This document shows, in pieces, positions 10,704-19,394 of a DNA stretch of 64,000 nucleotides. Numbering within the stretch: the stretch's first letter is position 1; each line of letters starts with the position of its first letter. The DNA comes from Kiritimatiellia bacterium (GTDB taxonomy: Bacteria > Verrucomicrobiota > Kiritimatiellia > RFP12 > UBA1067): NCBI GenBank assembly GCA_017525225.1, contig JAFXTB010000162.1:20270-84269 (forward strand), given 5' to 3'. Both the position numbers and the translations under genes were made by a program. A model generated the notes under the pieces. The model made no database searches. It had not been told where the DNA came from and saw only the letters and a list, made by a program, of their open reading frames with translations.

Positions 10704-12017
10704 CTAGTTGATCCTTCCGAAGCCGCTTGCGGCGGGTTCTCCTTCCAGGCTTTCGCGCACCTTGCCTGCGGCGGCGAGCCGCGCGAGCGATGCGAACACC
10801 TCGTCGACCGCCGCCGCGTAGCGGTCCACATGCTCGAAGGAATGCGCGTACATGGCGTAGAAGCCCGCGCTCGCGAGGAATCCACGCTTCAGCATCTCCT
10901 GCGTGAAATAGGATATCCTGACGGCATGATCCTCCGCGAACGAGAAATGGATGAGGGGCTTGAAGCCGCCGATGTGGATCTCGAGGCCATGCTTCGCGGC
11001 AGACCTCTCCCATGCCTCCCACACGCGATCCGAGATGGCAAGCATGTGGGTGGACGCATCGACGCGCACGAACTTGCCGATCATCGCAAGTGCCGCCGCC
11101 GGCCCCACGCGCTCCGTCCAGGCAGTCGAGGTTATGAAGGCGTCCTGCGCATACGACATCACGCTTCTGCGGCCGATCACCGCCGATATCGGGAATCCGT
11201 TGCCCAGCGCCTTGGAGAACACGGCGATGTCGGGCCGGAAGCCGAGCTTCAGGTGCGCGCCGCCGTTGCACATGCGGAACGCGGCCGTGATCTCGTCCAG
11301 GATGAGCGGCACCTTCCTCTTCGCAGCCTCGGCGTGGATCGCATCCATGAACGCCTGGTCGGGTTCGTAGTTGCGGATGGGCTCCATTACGATGGCGGCG
11401 AGATCGTCCCCCGCGCGGTCCAGCGCCGCCAGGAAGTCCGCCACGTCGTTGTAGCGGAACGGGATCGTGGTTCCGGCTAGCCCCTTCGGCACGCCGTTGG
11501 GGTTGAGCCCCGAGATCCAGTGGTCGTCCAGCGCGCCGCTCTTGCCGAGGTTCGCGGCGAGATACCAATCGAACCAGCCATGGTAGCCGCAGAACACTAC
11601 CGTGTCCCTGCCCGTCGCGGTGCGCGCGATCCTCACCGCCACCGCCATCGCCTCGCCGCCGCCGCGCGCGAAGCGCACCTGCTCCGCCCACGGATGCAGC
11701 TCGATGAGCTTTTCGGCGAGCACCACCTCCTCCGGCGGATTGAGCGTCGAGGCGGAACCGTCATCCACGACCCGCTTCACGGCGGCGTTCACCTCGTCGT
11801 CCGCATAGCCGAGGACGGTCGCCCCGATGCCGCACATGCTGAAGTCGAGGTAGGTGTTGCCGTCGAGGTCCGTCACCTCCACGCCCTTGGCCTTCGAGAA
11901 ATACCCTGGCCAGACTCCGCGCGCGTAGCGGTCTGGGCGCTTCGAGAGAAGCTGCGTCATTCCGGGTATGATGTCCGCCGCCTTGGCCTGCAGCGCGAGA
12001 GACTTAGTCCTGTCCAT
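10704..12017 (-). CDS. Class-III PLP aminotransferase, glutamate-1-semialdehyde aminomutase-like
   Basis: 437 aa, full length for the family. It has the class-III fold with a DEITAAFR motif that binds the PLP pyridine nitrogen, and the Schiff-base lysine in FSKALGNGFPISA (about residue 268). HemL itself makes 5-aminolevulinate, but the location between an SDR and an SSS symporter in a catabolic operon argues for an amino-sugar or amino-acid substrate over haem synthesis. It is separated from the SDR start region by 16 nt and from the symporter by 2 nt. The call at family level is firm; the reaction is open. Confidence 0.88.
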   Translation of the reverse strand: MDRTKSLALQAKAADIIPGMTQLLSKRPDRYARGVWPGYFSKAKGVEVTDLDGNTYLDFSMCGIGATVLGYADDEVNAAVKRVVDDGSASTLNPPEEVVLAEKLIELHPWAEQVRFARGGGEAMAVAVRIARTATGRDTVVFCGYHGWFDWYLAANLGKSGALDDHWISGLNPNGVPKGLAGTTIPFRYNDVADFLAALDRAGDDLAAIVMEPIRNYEPDQAFMDAIHAEAAKRKVPLILDEITAAFRMCNGGAHLKLGFRPDIAVFSKALGNGFPISAVIGRRSVMSYAQDAFITSTAWTERVGPAAALAMIGKFVRVDASTHMLAISDRVWEAWERSAAKHGLEIHIGGFKPLIHFSFAEDHAVRISYFTQEMLKRGFLASAGFYAMYAHSFEHVDRYAAAVDEVFASLARLAAAGKVRESLEGEPAASGFGRIN

Positions 12018-12033
12018 GTCCGTCCGTCCTTTC

Positions 12034-12774
12034 CTACCAGATGCTCCAGCCGCCGTCCACGACGATGTTCTGTCCAGTGATGTACGCGGACCTGTCCGAC
12101 ACGAGGAAGTCCACAGACCCCACGGTCTCGTCGTCCGTCATCATCCGTCCCATCGGGCAGAGCTTGGCGTAGCGGGCCTTGAAGCTGTCGTCCACGCGCC
12201 CCTCCACGCCGCCGTAAGTCACGCAGTTGACGGCGATGTGCCTGTCGGCGAAGCACACGGCAAGGCATTTCGTGAGATGTATGAGCGCCGCCTTCGCGCA
12301 GGCGTACTGCAGGGCCGGACGGAACGGCCCCTCGTAGAGATGCGGATTGAAGGAGTTCATGCCGTACATGGACGACACGTTCACGACGTGCTTCAACGGA
12401 TGGCTTTTCGCCAGCACAACGGAGAGCCTGTACGGCAGCACCACGTCGATGCGGTACTCGGCGAGCCAGTTGGCGTCGGGCACGGTGCCGTCCGCATCAA
12501 CGCCGAGCGCGCCGAGATCGCGGGCGTTGTTGACGAGATCCGCCACCTTCACGCCCAGGCTCTCCAGCCCCACCGCCACGCGCATGGGAGCGTCCGTCTC
12601 GCTGAAATCCACCTTTATGCCGTGTAGGCGCTCGCGCCCGGCGATCGTCCTTTCGATGTTCTCGTCGCTGCGGGAGGTGAACACTACGGTCCTTCCCGCG
12701 CTGTGGAAATGCTCCACCAGCCGCGAACCTATCTTACCCGTGCCGCCGGTTATCAGGATCGCTCCATCGCTCAT
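12034..12774 (-). CDS. Short-chain dehydrogenase/reductase
   Basis: 246 aa, normal SDR length. The N-terminal dinucleotide motif TGGTGKIG, the NNAR motif, the catalytic Ser in NVSSMYG and the YACAK (Y-x3-K) pair are all present, and the C-terminus carries the usual ITGQNIVVDGG. It should oxidise or reduce a hydroxyl or keto group on a sugar-like substrate with NAD(P). Its ATG overlaps the stop of the upstream Gfo/Idh gene (ATGA). A second SDR in the other large operon (57946-58743) has the same ending style (SNIVVDGG). Confidence 0.92.
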   Translation of the reverse strand: MSDGAILITGGTGKIGSRLVEHFHSAGRTVVFTSRSDENIERTIAGRERLHGIKVDFSETDAPMRVAVGLESLGVKVADLVNNARDLGALGVDADGTVPDANWLAEYRIDVVLPYRLSVVLAKSHPLKHVVNVSSMYGMNSFNPHLYEGPFRPALQYACAKAALIHLTKCLAVCFADRHIAVNCVTYGGVEGRVDDSFKARYAKLCPMGRMMTDDETVGSVDFLVSDRSAYITGQNIVVDGGWSIW

Positions 12775-13652
12775 TGCGCATTCCCCCGCTCAAGGATGTC
12801 CATCACCTTCATCGTTATCTCGCGGGAATCGTTCACGCGCTCCTTGCGGACGATCCCGACGAACTGCGCCAGCGCGTTTCTGAACATGAAGAACGTGCCG
12901 CCGAAATCCACCTCGGCCGCGCCAGCCGTGCCGAACGCCTGTATGCGGAAGCCGCACTGCGCGCCGTAGAGCGTGGTGAAGGTAGTGGTCATGCCGTTGG
13001 CCCACTTTAGCGAGACGATCTTGTTCGTGTCGTTGGAGATGACGTTGTGCGAGAGGATGGGCGTACGCCAGTCGAACAGGTGCATCGCAGGCTCCACCAC
13101 ATGGATCGCGTACTTCTTCCAGTCCTTGATCACGAACGCCTGGATGTGGCGGATCTCGCCTATGTCCTTCAGCTTCAGCCCGTCGGAATAGGCCAGGGCC
13201 GAGCAGGTGAATATCTGCCCGGGATACCTCTCCAGCGCGTATATCTCCTCCGCCTCCTGGATGGTGCGCCCGAGGGGCTTGTCGATGTAGATCGGAAGCC
13301 CCGCCTCGATGAACGGCCTGGCCATCGCGAAGTGGTTCTCGGGGTCGTCGCGCGCGAGCAGCACCGCATCGACCTGGCCTATCATGTCCTCCATCTTCTC
13401 CACGACGTTCGGGATGAGCGACGCCTTCGCCACATGGCGCGATATCGCCGCGTCCTGCGTCCAGATGTGCGTGACGTGCGCGCCGGGGATGCAGTCGTCG
13501 GGGAACTTCTGCTTCGAGAGGTACTCGGGGATCACCGGGAAGCCGCAGTCCTTCATGTACTCCATGTCGCATCCGTTGAAGATGGCCGACCAGGAGTACG
13601 GGTGCCCGTTGCCCTCGCTGAGACCGATGACGCCAAGCCGCAGATCGTTCAT
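12771..13652 (-). CDS. Gfo/Idh/MocA-family NAD(P)-dependent dehydrogenase
   Basis: 293 aa, slightly short for the family. The Rossmann start LGVIGLSEGNGHPYSW and the YIDKPLGRT motif (DKP in place of the common EKP) mark it. The family oxidises inositols, sugars and sugar acids. The start at 13652 follows GGAAG and lies 2 nt behind the AKR stop; the open frame extends further upstream only as a shadow of the AKR gene. It forms a coupled block with the AKR and SDR genes, which suggests sequential redox steps on one substrate. Confidence 0.9.
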   Translation of the reverse strand: MNDLRLGVIGLSEGNGHPYSWSAIFNGCDMEYMKDCGFPVIPEYLSKQKFPDDCIPGAHVTHIWTQDAAISRHVAKASLIPNVVEKMEDMIGQVDAVLLARDDPENHFAMARPFIEAGLPIYIDKPLGRTIQEAEEIYALERYPGQIFTCSALAYSDGLKLKDIGEIRHIQAFVIKDWKKYAIHVVEPAMHLFDWRTPILSHNVISNDTNKIVSLKWANGMTTTFTTLYGAQCGFRIQAFGTAGAAEVDFGGTFFMFRNALAQFVGIVRKERVNDSREITMKVMDILERGNAQ

Positions 13653-13654
13653 TG

Positions 13655-14548
13655 TCACTTCCTCCACTTGTTCGGCATGAATATGGACTGGTCGATGTCG
13701 GTGAAGCGGGCGGCTATCTCCTCGATCATGCCTGCCGGGACATCCTCGCCGAAGTCGTGAACGATCTCTTTGAGCTGGCCGATGTTGTCGACGCCGAAGA
13801 CGATGTGCGAGATCTGCGGCTGGGACCGCACGTACGCGATCGCGAGCGTGCGGCGCGTGATGCCATGCGCCACGCACGCGGCCTCCAGCTCGGCGACAAA
13901 GGGCCGCGTCGCCGCCAGGCGCTCGGGTATCGCATCCAGCGGCATGAGCATGAGCCCCTGCACGAAGGCCGAGCGCGTATGCACGTCGATGCCGCGCGCG
14001 GCGGCAGCGGAGAGGAATCCGCCCGTCTTCATGCGCTGGTCGAGTATGCTGAACGGCGCCTGGACGAAATCCACCGTCTCCGGCGGAATGCACGCCATCG
14101 CCTCAGACGTCTCGTACACGGAGAAGCCCACGTGCCTCGCAAGCCCGGCCGACTTCAACGCCGCCATCGCGCCGATGATGGCGGGGTTGCCCGCCGCAAC
14201 CGGATCGTGGCAGATGTAGGCGTCGAGGTAGTCCGTCCTGAGGCGCCTGAGCGAAGTCTCGGCGGCGGACCTTAGATGCGCCGGATACGCCGCCGCATCC
14301 GCCCCCTCGAAGATCTTCGTTCCGAACTTGGATATGACCTGCAGGCTTTCGCGCGGCAGGGTCCGCCTCGCGAGGAACTCGCCCACTACCTCCTCCGCTG
14401 TGCCGTATGCGGCGGCGGTGTCGATCGCGTCCACGCCGTTCTGCGTGGCGTAGTCGAGCATCGCCAGCGAATCCTCCAGGGGCGGACGCTTCCCGCCCTG
14501 GACGCCATAGTCCATTCCGAACTGGACAGTCCCGATGCAGAGTCCCAT
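13655..14548 (-). CDS. Aldo/keto reductase
   Basis: 297 aa. It starts MGLCIGTVQFGMDYG, has the conserved DTAAAYG (Asp/Tyr of the AKR tetrad), the SKFGTK lysine and ICHDP, and a C-terminal NADPH-binding region. It probably reduces an aldehyde or ketone on a sugar intermediate. GGGGG lies 5 nt upstream of the ATG. The spacing to the aldolase upstream is 9 nt and to the dehydrogenase downstream 2 nt. Confidence 0.92.
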   Translation of the reverse strand: MGLCIGTVQFGMDYGVQGGKRPPLEDSLAMLDYATQNGVDAIDTAAAYGTAEEVVGEFLARRTLPRESLQVISKFGTKIFEGADAAAYPAHLRSAAETSLRRLRTDYLDAYICHDPVAAGNPAIIGAMAALKSAGLARHVGFSVYETSEAMACIPPETVDFVQAPFSILDQRMKTGGFLSAAAARGIDVHTRSAFVQGLMLMPLDAIPERLAATRPFVAELEAACVAHGITRRTLAIAYVRSQPQISHIVFGVDNIGQLKEIVHDFGEDVPAGMIEEIAARFTDIDQSIFMPNKWRK

Positions 14549-14557
14549 GGTTTCCCC

Positions 14558-15499
14558 CTATCTGAGAGCTGCGTTCTTGGGCACTATCCCCAGATCGGCG
14601 AACCGCTTGACCCACTTGCGCTCCTCGGCCTGGGAAAGAGGCTCGTAGGGGCGGCGCGCGGGACCGCAGTCGATGCCGATGTGCTTTGCGAGAGCCTTCC
14701 AGCAGGACCAGTTCTCGTCGGCGATCATGACCTCGACGAAGCGGTTCACCTCGTCCTGCCACTTCGCCGCCTGGGCGAAATCGTTGCGCATGCAGCACTC
14801 GTAGATGTTCGCGAAGTGGCGTGGCAGGAAGTTCTCGCTGGTGCCGATCGCGCCGGAGAAGACGTTCCCCAGCGCCATGGCGCATGCGAACTGCTCGTCG
14901 CGGCCGGCGAAGAAGATGGCCTCCTTGTTCAGCCGGCGCTTGAGGCACTGCACGGCGTAGTAGTCGCCGCCGGTGTACTTCATCCCCTTCACGTTCTTGA
15001 GGTCGAAGAGCCTCACGTCGCGGTCGGGCACCAGCGAGGCGCGGAAGCAGTAGACCATGAACGGAAGGTCGGTCGCCTCGGAGATGTCGCGGTAGTGACG
15101 GTACTGCGCCTCGAACGTCTGCCCGAAATAGACGGGGGCGACGGACGACACCCAGTCGCATCCGACCTTGGCGGCCTCGCGCGCCAGCTCGATGGAATCG
15201 TCGGTGCGAACGGCGCCGACATGGGCGATCAGCTTGCAGCGCCCCTTCGCCACGCGTGCGGCGCGGCGGAACACCTGCTTGCGCTCGGCCACGCTCAGTA
15301 GCATTCCCTCGCCGGATGAGCCGGTGAGGTAGAAGCCGCGCAGTCCGCCTGCGATGCCGTACTCCATCAGCTGCTCTATCGCACCCTCGTTGATGCGGTA
15401 GTCTTTCGTGAAGGGCGTCATCATCGCCGCGTATGGACCGCCCATGTCCTTGAAGCATCCGCTCTGCGGAAGCGTCAGAGTGCCATTTTTGCCTTTCAT
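14558..15499 (-). CDS. DapA/NanA-family aldolase (dihydrodipicolinate synthase-like)
   Basis: 313 aa TIM-barrel protein. GSSGEG is the substrate carboxylate-binding loop and the Schiff-base lysine is in GMKYTGGDYY (about residue 172). The usual catalytic Tyr segment YN-P is replaced by YCFRA, so it is not a typical DapA. In the catabolic operon it is best read as a 2-keto acid aldolase or lyase acting on a sugar acid and releasing pyruvate. True lysine biosynthesis is less likely given the neighbours. Confidence 0.88.
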   Translation of the reverse strand: MKGKNGTLTLPQSGCFKDMGGPYAAMMTPFTKDYRINEGAIEQLMEYGIAGGLRGFYLTGSSGEGMLLSVAERKQVFRRAARVAKGRCKLIAHVGAVRTDDSIELAREAAKVGCDWVSSVAPVYFGQTFEAQYRHYRDISEATDLPFMVYCFRASLVPDRDVRLFDLKNVKGMKYTGGDYYAVQCLKRRLNKEAIFFAGRDEQFACAMALGNVFSGAIGTSENFLPRHFANIYECCMRNDFAQAAKWQDEVNRFVEVMIADENWSCWKALAKHIGIDCGPARRPYEPLSQAEERKWVKRFADLGIVPKNAALR

Positions 15500-15524
15500 G
15501 ATCCTAATTCCTTTCCTTGCATTT

Positions 15525-16661
15525 TCAAAGGTCTGCCATCGTCACAACGGGGATGTCCTTCTTGAGCGTCATGCGCATCGGCTTGAGCGCCGAGGCGTCG
15601 AACGCATATCCCTTCTTCATGTCGAGCGGCCACACCACGGGCGCCGTGTTGAGGATCGTCGCCTGGAAGCCCTGCATGGTTGCGCCCATGCTGCCCGTAT
15701 GCGATGAATTGCAGCCCTCGTTCTCGATCACGAACGGATACCTGTACCCCTTGGCCATGAGATTCTGCAGGAAGGCCGTCCAGTCCATCGAGTCGCTGCC
15801 GCCGAAGCCTGGCAGGCGCGGCTCGTAGTGGAGGCGGTCCCATTCATTCGCCGGCTGCGGCACCTTGGCCCTCTTCGCGAGGCGGTCGTCCACCTTCTGC
15901 ATCGGATAGAGGCGTCCCCAGTGGATCGCGGCGACGGAATGCGCGAAGTTGCGCGTACCCTTGATGTGGATGCGGCGGATGCGCGAGAAGTCGCTGGCGT
16001 TGATGACCTCCACGGGGTCGATGTGCTGCCATACGTCGTGCGACGGATCGTAGGTCTCGGCGTGGGCCTTGGACGGGATGAGCGTGTACATCAGCTTGCG
16101 CGCGGCTAGGCAGCCGGGCAGGTTGTTGTAGCAGTCCGGCGCGGTGACGGGCTGCCAGCCCTCCATCGGGCAGTTCTCGTAGCAGAGCGTCACGCCAAGC
16201 GACTCGGCGTACTTCACGATCGGCGTGAACACACGCTTGTACTCCATGAGGTTCTTCTCGAACCCGCCGTCCTCGCGCCCGAGCGCGTTGTTGTAGCCCA
16301 CGAACGTGCCGCAGACGACGTCGTTCGCGTCGCCGCCAAGGAGCGCCGCGATGCGGATGAGCCTGAGGATGTGGTTCTGGCTCTTGACCCGCTGCGACTC
16401 ATCGCCGCCGATCAGGTTGTCGTATGCGCCCACGGATACGCGCAGTCCCTCCTTGTTGCAGCGGTCGACCACCTTCTTCGCCGCCTCGAGATCGAAGGTC
16501 TCGTAGTCGAGATGCGTGGCGGTGTGGTCCTTGCGGGTGCCGTCGCGGCGGAACACGCAAAGCTCCAGCCCCTGCGCACCTACGGATCTTGCGCGCTTAA
16601 CCACCTGGTCGAAGCTCTGCCCCGGAAAGGCCGAGGTCATGAGCCATATTGGATTGTTCAT
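15525..16661 (-). CDS. Sugar phosphate isomerase/epimerase-like TIM barrel (AP endonuclease 2 fold)
   Basis: 378 aa. It has the xylose-isomerase-like barrel layout: QGLELCVFR near the N-terminus, LCYENCPMEG and VIENEG as probable metal-binding Glu segments, and HIKGTR for the His strand. Such proteins isomerise or epimerise keto sugars, inositols or their derivatives. The start at 16661 has AAGGAG 8 nt upstream, and its ATG overlaps the TGA of the haem protein upstream. A smaller relative occurs at 61572-62444. Confidence 0.87.
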   Translation of the reverse strand: MNNPIWLMTSAFPGQSFDQVVKRARSVGAQGLELCVFRRDGTRKDHTATHLDYETFDLEAAKKVVDRCNKEGLRVSVGAYDNLIGGDESQRVKSQNHILRLIRIAALLGGDANDVVCGTFVGYNNALGREDGGFEKNLMEYKRVFTPIVKYAESLGVTLCYENCPMEGWQPVTAPDCYNNLPGCLAARKLMYTLIPSKAHAETYDPSHDVWQHIDPVEVINASDFSRIRRIHIKGTRNFAHSVAAIHWGRLYPMQKVDDRLAKRAKVPQPANEWDRLHYEPRLPGFGGSDSMDWTAFLQNLMAKGYRYPFVIENEGCNSSHTGSMGATMQGFQATILNTAPVVWPLDMKKGYAFDASALKPMRMTLKKDIPVVTMADL

Positions 16662-19390
16662 CGTTGTTCTCCTTTGCCTGGCTTTTTGCCAAAATTCTCG
16701 GAACCTTGTCCACGCGGACGGTTGTAGCCGCCGCGCCTCACCCAGCAGCTGCGGCATTCGCATTCGTCGTCGCGGCCGCAGGTGCCCTGGATGTCATGGT
16801 ACGGGATAGGCTTGAGGGCTTTGCGGCAGAGTTCAAGGAATCGCGCATGGTCGGGAGACTTCTCGCCGCCGACAAGGTCCAGCACGCGGCTCAGGCGCTC
16901 GTCGCCACGGTTGACGAGCGCGTCGAAGGGCTGGGCTGCGACCTTGGCACCAAGCCGGGCCTGCACGGCCTGGCGGAGCGCGCGCTCGCCGTCCGGGTCT
17001 ATCTCGCGCGCATCCGGACCGTTCCATCCGTATCCCGAGGCCGTGGCGAAGCGCGGCACGCTGAAGTCCATCCACAGGATGAGCTTCTTCCATTCATCGT
17101 CCGTGAGCGCAGGACCATGCCCCGACTTCAGTTTCTTGGTAAGTCCGCTCGCGGCGGCGAAGTAGTCGTAGCACTTCGAATAGTGCGACTCCTTATAGGC
17201 GTGCAGATAGGCCAGCTGGCGGCGCTGGACGAGGTTCGTCACGACATCCGGCGCGATGAGCGAGAACGTGCCCTTCCCGTCCAGTCCGTGGCACGATATG
17301 CACTTGCGGTCGAAGATGGGCTGGACCGAGAGCGCGAAGGAGAACGGACCGGAATAGCCAAGGTCCACCTCCGGCACGGGATCGTGCACCTTCCCCAGAC
17401 GCGCCTTGGTATTCGTGTTCGGTTTCGCGGGCGCGGCCTGCGACTTGTTCTCGTGGCAGCCCGCGCACCCCTGTATCTCGCCTTTCTGGGAGAAGATGAA
17501 GGATCGCATCGTGAGGATGGCCATCCCGTTCTTGTCCAGGGCCTGCAGCTGTATGGCGACGCCGGAGGGTATCCTGAACGCGGCCGAACCGTCATCCTCC
17601 ACCGGCACGGTGCCGAGGCTCTCCTTGTAGAGATCCAGGTCCGAGCCGGCATTGAGCGTACGGCGGCGGCATATAGGCAGGTTGATGAGCCTGTTGATAC
17701 GCAGCGCCTTCACGCTGCCCTTGGGCAGATCCGTACGCGTATCGTACACGTTCTCCACGTAGCAGACGCCGGACGTGGGCGCGCTGTCCTGCGGCGGCAG
17801 CACGCTCGCCAGCACCGGCGGACGCTTCCGCTTGATGAGCGGGATCGGATTGAAGGTCGATATGGTGGGATCCTTGTAGATGAGTTCTCGCCCGCCAAGC
17901 GTATCCACCAGCCATATCCCGTAGGCGGCCTGTGTAGGCCAGGTCGCCCCGCAGCACTTGGCATGGTACCGGGGATGCCCCGGGGGAAAGGAGGAAGGCT
18001 CGTCGGAATACGCGCAGAAGAAGAGTGTGTCGTTCACCGGCATGGGCGAGCAGTACGTGCCGCCGAGCTGCCAGTTCTCGCCCTCGGGGAACGGCACCTC
18101 CGGCGTGATGCGGATGACCGGCGCAAGGCCGTCCTCGCCCTTGGCGAGATCGAGGAGGAAGAGCGAGCCGGCCGTGATGTTGTGGTGGGCGGATGCCGTC
18201 GCCGTCAGCAGCGACGAACCGGGGACCGTCTTGAGCTCCGTCGCCACGCAGACGTTCTCGGAATAGTTGCCGTAGAGATGCGTCACGCCCGTGCCGTCCG
18301 GACGTATCGCCCACAGCGACTGGTGCCACACGGCGTTACGGTTCACGTAGTCCCAGCGCGTATAGCCGATGCGGCCGTCGTCCAGCACGGTAGGCTCCCA
18401 CTCGTTCGCCTCGCCAAAGGAGAGCTGGCGGATGTTCCGGGCGCAGGAGTTCTCGCCCACCGGCGGCAGTTCGGCGCGGTAGAGCATGAAGCTGGGCGTC
18501 CATCTGCCCCAGTGACAGCGCCCGAAGTTCTGGCTACGCGTGGATGTGAACACGACGCCTCCATCGGGGAGGTAGCACGGGTCCGCATCCTCGATCATCA
18601 CGGTCTGCCGGCCCTTCCTCGTCTCCATGGGATCGCCGGGGCCGCCGGTCAGCTGCCGCACCCAGCTGCCGTCCACCGCCGCCTCGTAGATGAAGTAGCG
18701 GCGGTGCATCACCGAGTATTCGCCGTTCGTGGTGTCGCAGAGCGGGTTGGTCGGATCGGCGGCGACCCGCCACTTCGTGTAGTTCACGACGTCGCGATGA
18801 GCCTTGAGCGCCTTGGCGTCGGCCGGCGGCTTCGCCTCGTGGTCGCAGAACGCGAAGAGGACGCGGTCCGCGTCCCAGTGCAGGTCGGGGTTGAGCACCG
18901 TACCCTTCGGCAGCCTGCCCTTGAGAAGCTCCGTCTTGCGCGGCAGGGTCTTCCAGTCGTCGAGGGCCACAAGCCCCGGTCCTGGACGCGAATACCGGCC
19001 CACGTACTGGTCGACCATGTGGGGGTCGAGATGGTACGGTATCCCGCGCTGCACGCACAGGAGCCTTTCGAACTGGAGGTCTGGATGCAGAAAGAGTATG
19101 CGGCGGCGGAGCTTCGCGATCTCCCGGCCGATGCCGGCGCGGTGGCCCGCGTTAGTCGCGCCGGCGAGCCACTCTGCATCGACCTTCAGCTCCCTTGCAT
19201 ACGGCTTGAGCGTCTTCTCGGGAACCGACTTCGCCACATAGGCTAGTGTGCGTTCGGCGAGCGCGAGCGCATCGTCTGCGGCGTCGCCGCGCACAGCCGG
19301 CGCGTATGCCGCCGCAAGCGCGATAGCGGCCACGAGCGCCGCCACGGACAGTCTGCCCGGCAGGGACAGCCCTGAAGACCTCCTCGCCAT
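16658..19390 (-). CDS. Secreted dihaem protein related to hydrazine-synthase alpha subunit
   Basis: 910 aa with an N-terminal signal segment (LSVAALVAAIALAAAYA). The middle is a beta-propeller-like region (ADPCYLPDGGVVFTSTRS, LDDGRIGYTRWD). It contains two haem c attachment motifs, CAGCH (about residue 640) and CISCH (about 697), the latter in the style of cytochrome-c domains (PIFDRKCISCHG). This layout matches the HzsA-like family found in Planctomycetes, Verrucomicrobia and Lentisphaerae well outside anammox bacteria. It would sit in the periplasm and require cytochrome c maturation. The C-terminus has a CGRDDECECRSC cysteine cluster. It overlaps the isomerase gene by ATGA and follows glyS by 4 nt. 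Nothing here implies hydrazine chemistry; a redox role on an exported substrate is an inference. Confidence 0.78.
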   Translation of the reverse strand: MARRSSGLSLPGRLSVAALVAAIALAAAYAPAVRGDAADDALALAERTLAYVAKSVPEKTLKPYARELKVDAEWLAGATNAGHRAGIGREIAKLRRRILFLHPDLQFERLLCVQRGIPYHLDPHMVDQYVGRYSRPGPGLVALDDWKTLPRKTELLKGRLPKGTVLNPDLHWDADRVLFAFCDHEAKPPADAKALKAHRDVVNYTKWRVAADPTNPLCDTTNGEYSVMHRRYFIYEAAVDGSWVRQLTGGPGDPMETRKGRQTVMIEDADPCYLPDGGVVFTSTRSQNFGRCHWGRWTPSFMLYRAELPPVGENSCARNIRQLSFGEANEWEPTVLDDGRIGYTRWDYVNRNAVWHQSLWAIRPDGTGVTHLYGNYSENVCVATELKTVPGSSLLTATASAHHNITAGSLFLLDLAKGEDGLAPVIRITPEVPFPEGENWQLGGTYCSPMPVNDTLFFCAYSDEPSSFPPGHPRYHAKCCGATWPTQAAYGIWLVDTLGGRELIYKDPTISTFNPIPLIKRKRPPVLASVLPPQDSAPTSGVCYVENVYDTRTDLPKGSVKALRINRLINLPICRRRTLNAGSDLDLYKESLGTVPVEDDGSAAFRIPSGVAIQLQALDKNGMAILTMRSFIFSQKGEIQGCAGCHENKSQAAPAKPNTNTKARLGKVHDPVPEVDLGYSGPFSFALSVQPIFDRKCISCHGLDGKGTFSLIAPDVVTNLVQRRQLAYLHAYKESHYSKCYDYFAAASGLTKKLKSGHGPALTDDEWKKLILWMDFSVPRFATASGYGWNGPDAREIDPDGERALRQAVQARLGAKVAAQPFDALVNRGDERLSRVLDLVGGEKSPDHARFLELCRKALKPIPYHDIQGTCGRDDECECRSCWVRRGGYNRPRGQGSENFGKKPGKGEQR

Positions 19391-19394
19391 CGCC

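Noticed and set aside
10704..12017. Haem-biosynthetic hemL
   Set aside because: The family match is clear, but position in a catabolic operon beside a symporter and SDR makes 5-aminolevulinate synthesis unlikely.
16649..19246. An 865-codon open frame on the plus strand opposite the dihaem protein gene, and similar long antisense frames at 8902-10707, 19248-20906 and 58803-60500
   Set aside because: They mirror GC-rich minus-strand genes with strong family motifs; their translations are Arg/Gly/His-rich with no domains and no ribosome-binding sites.
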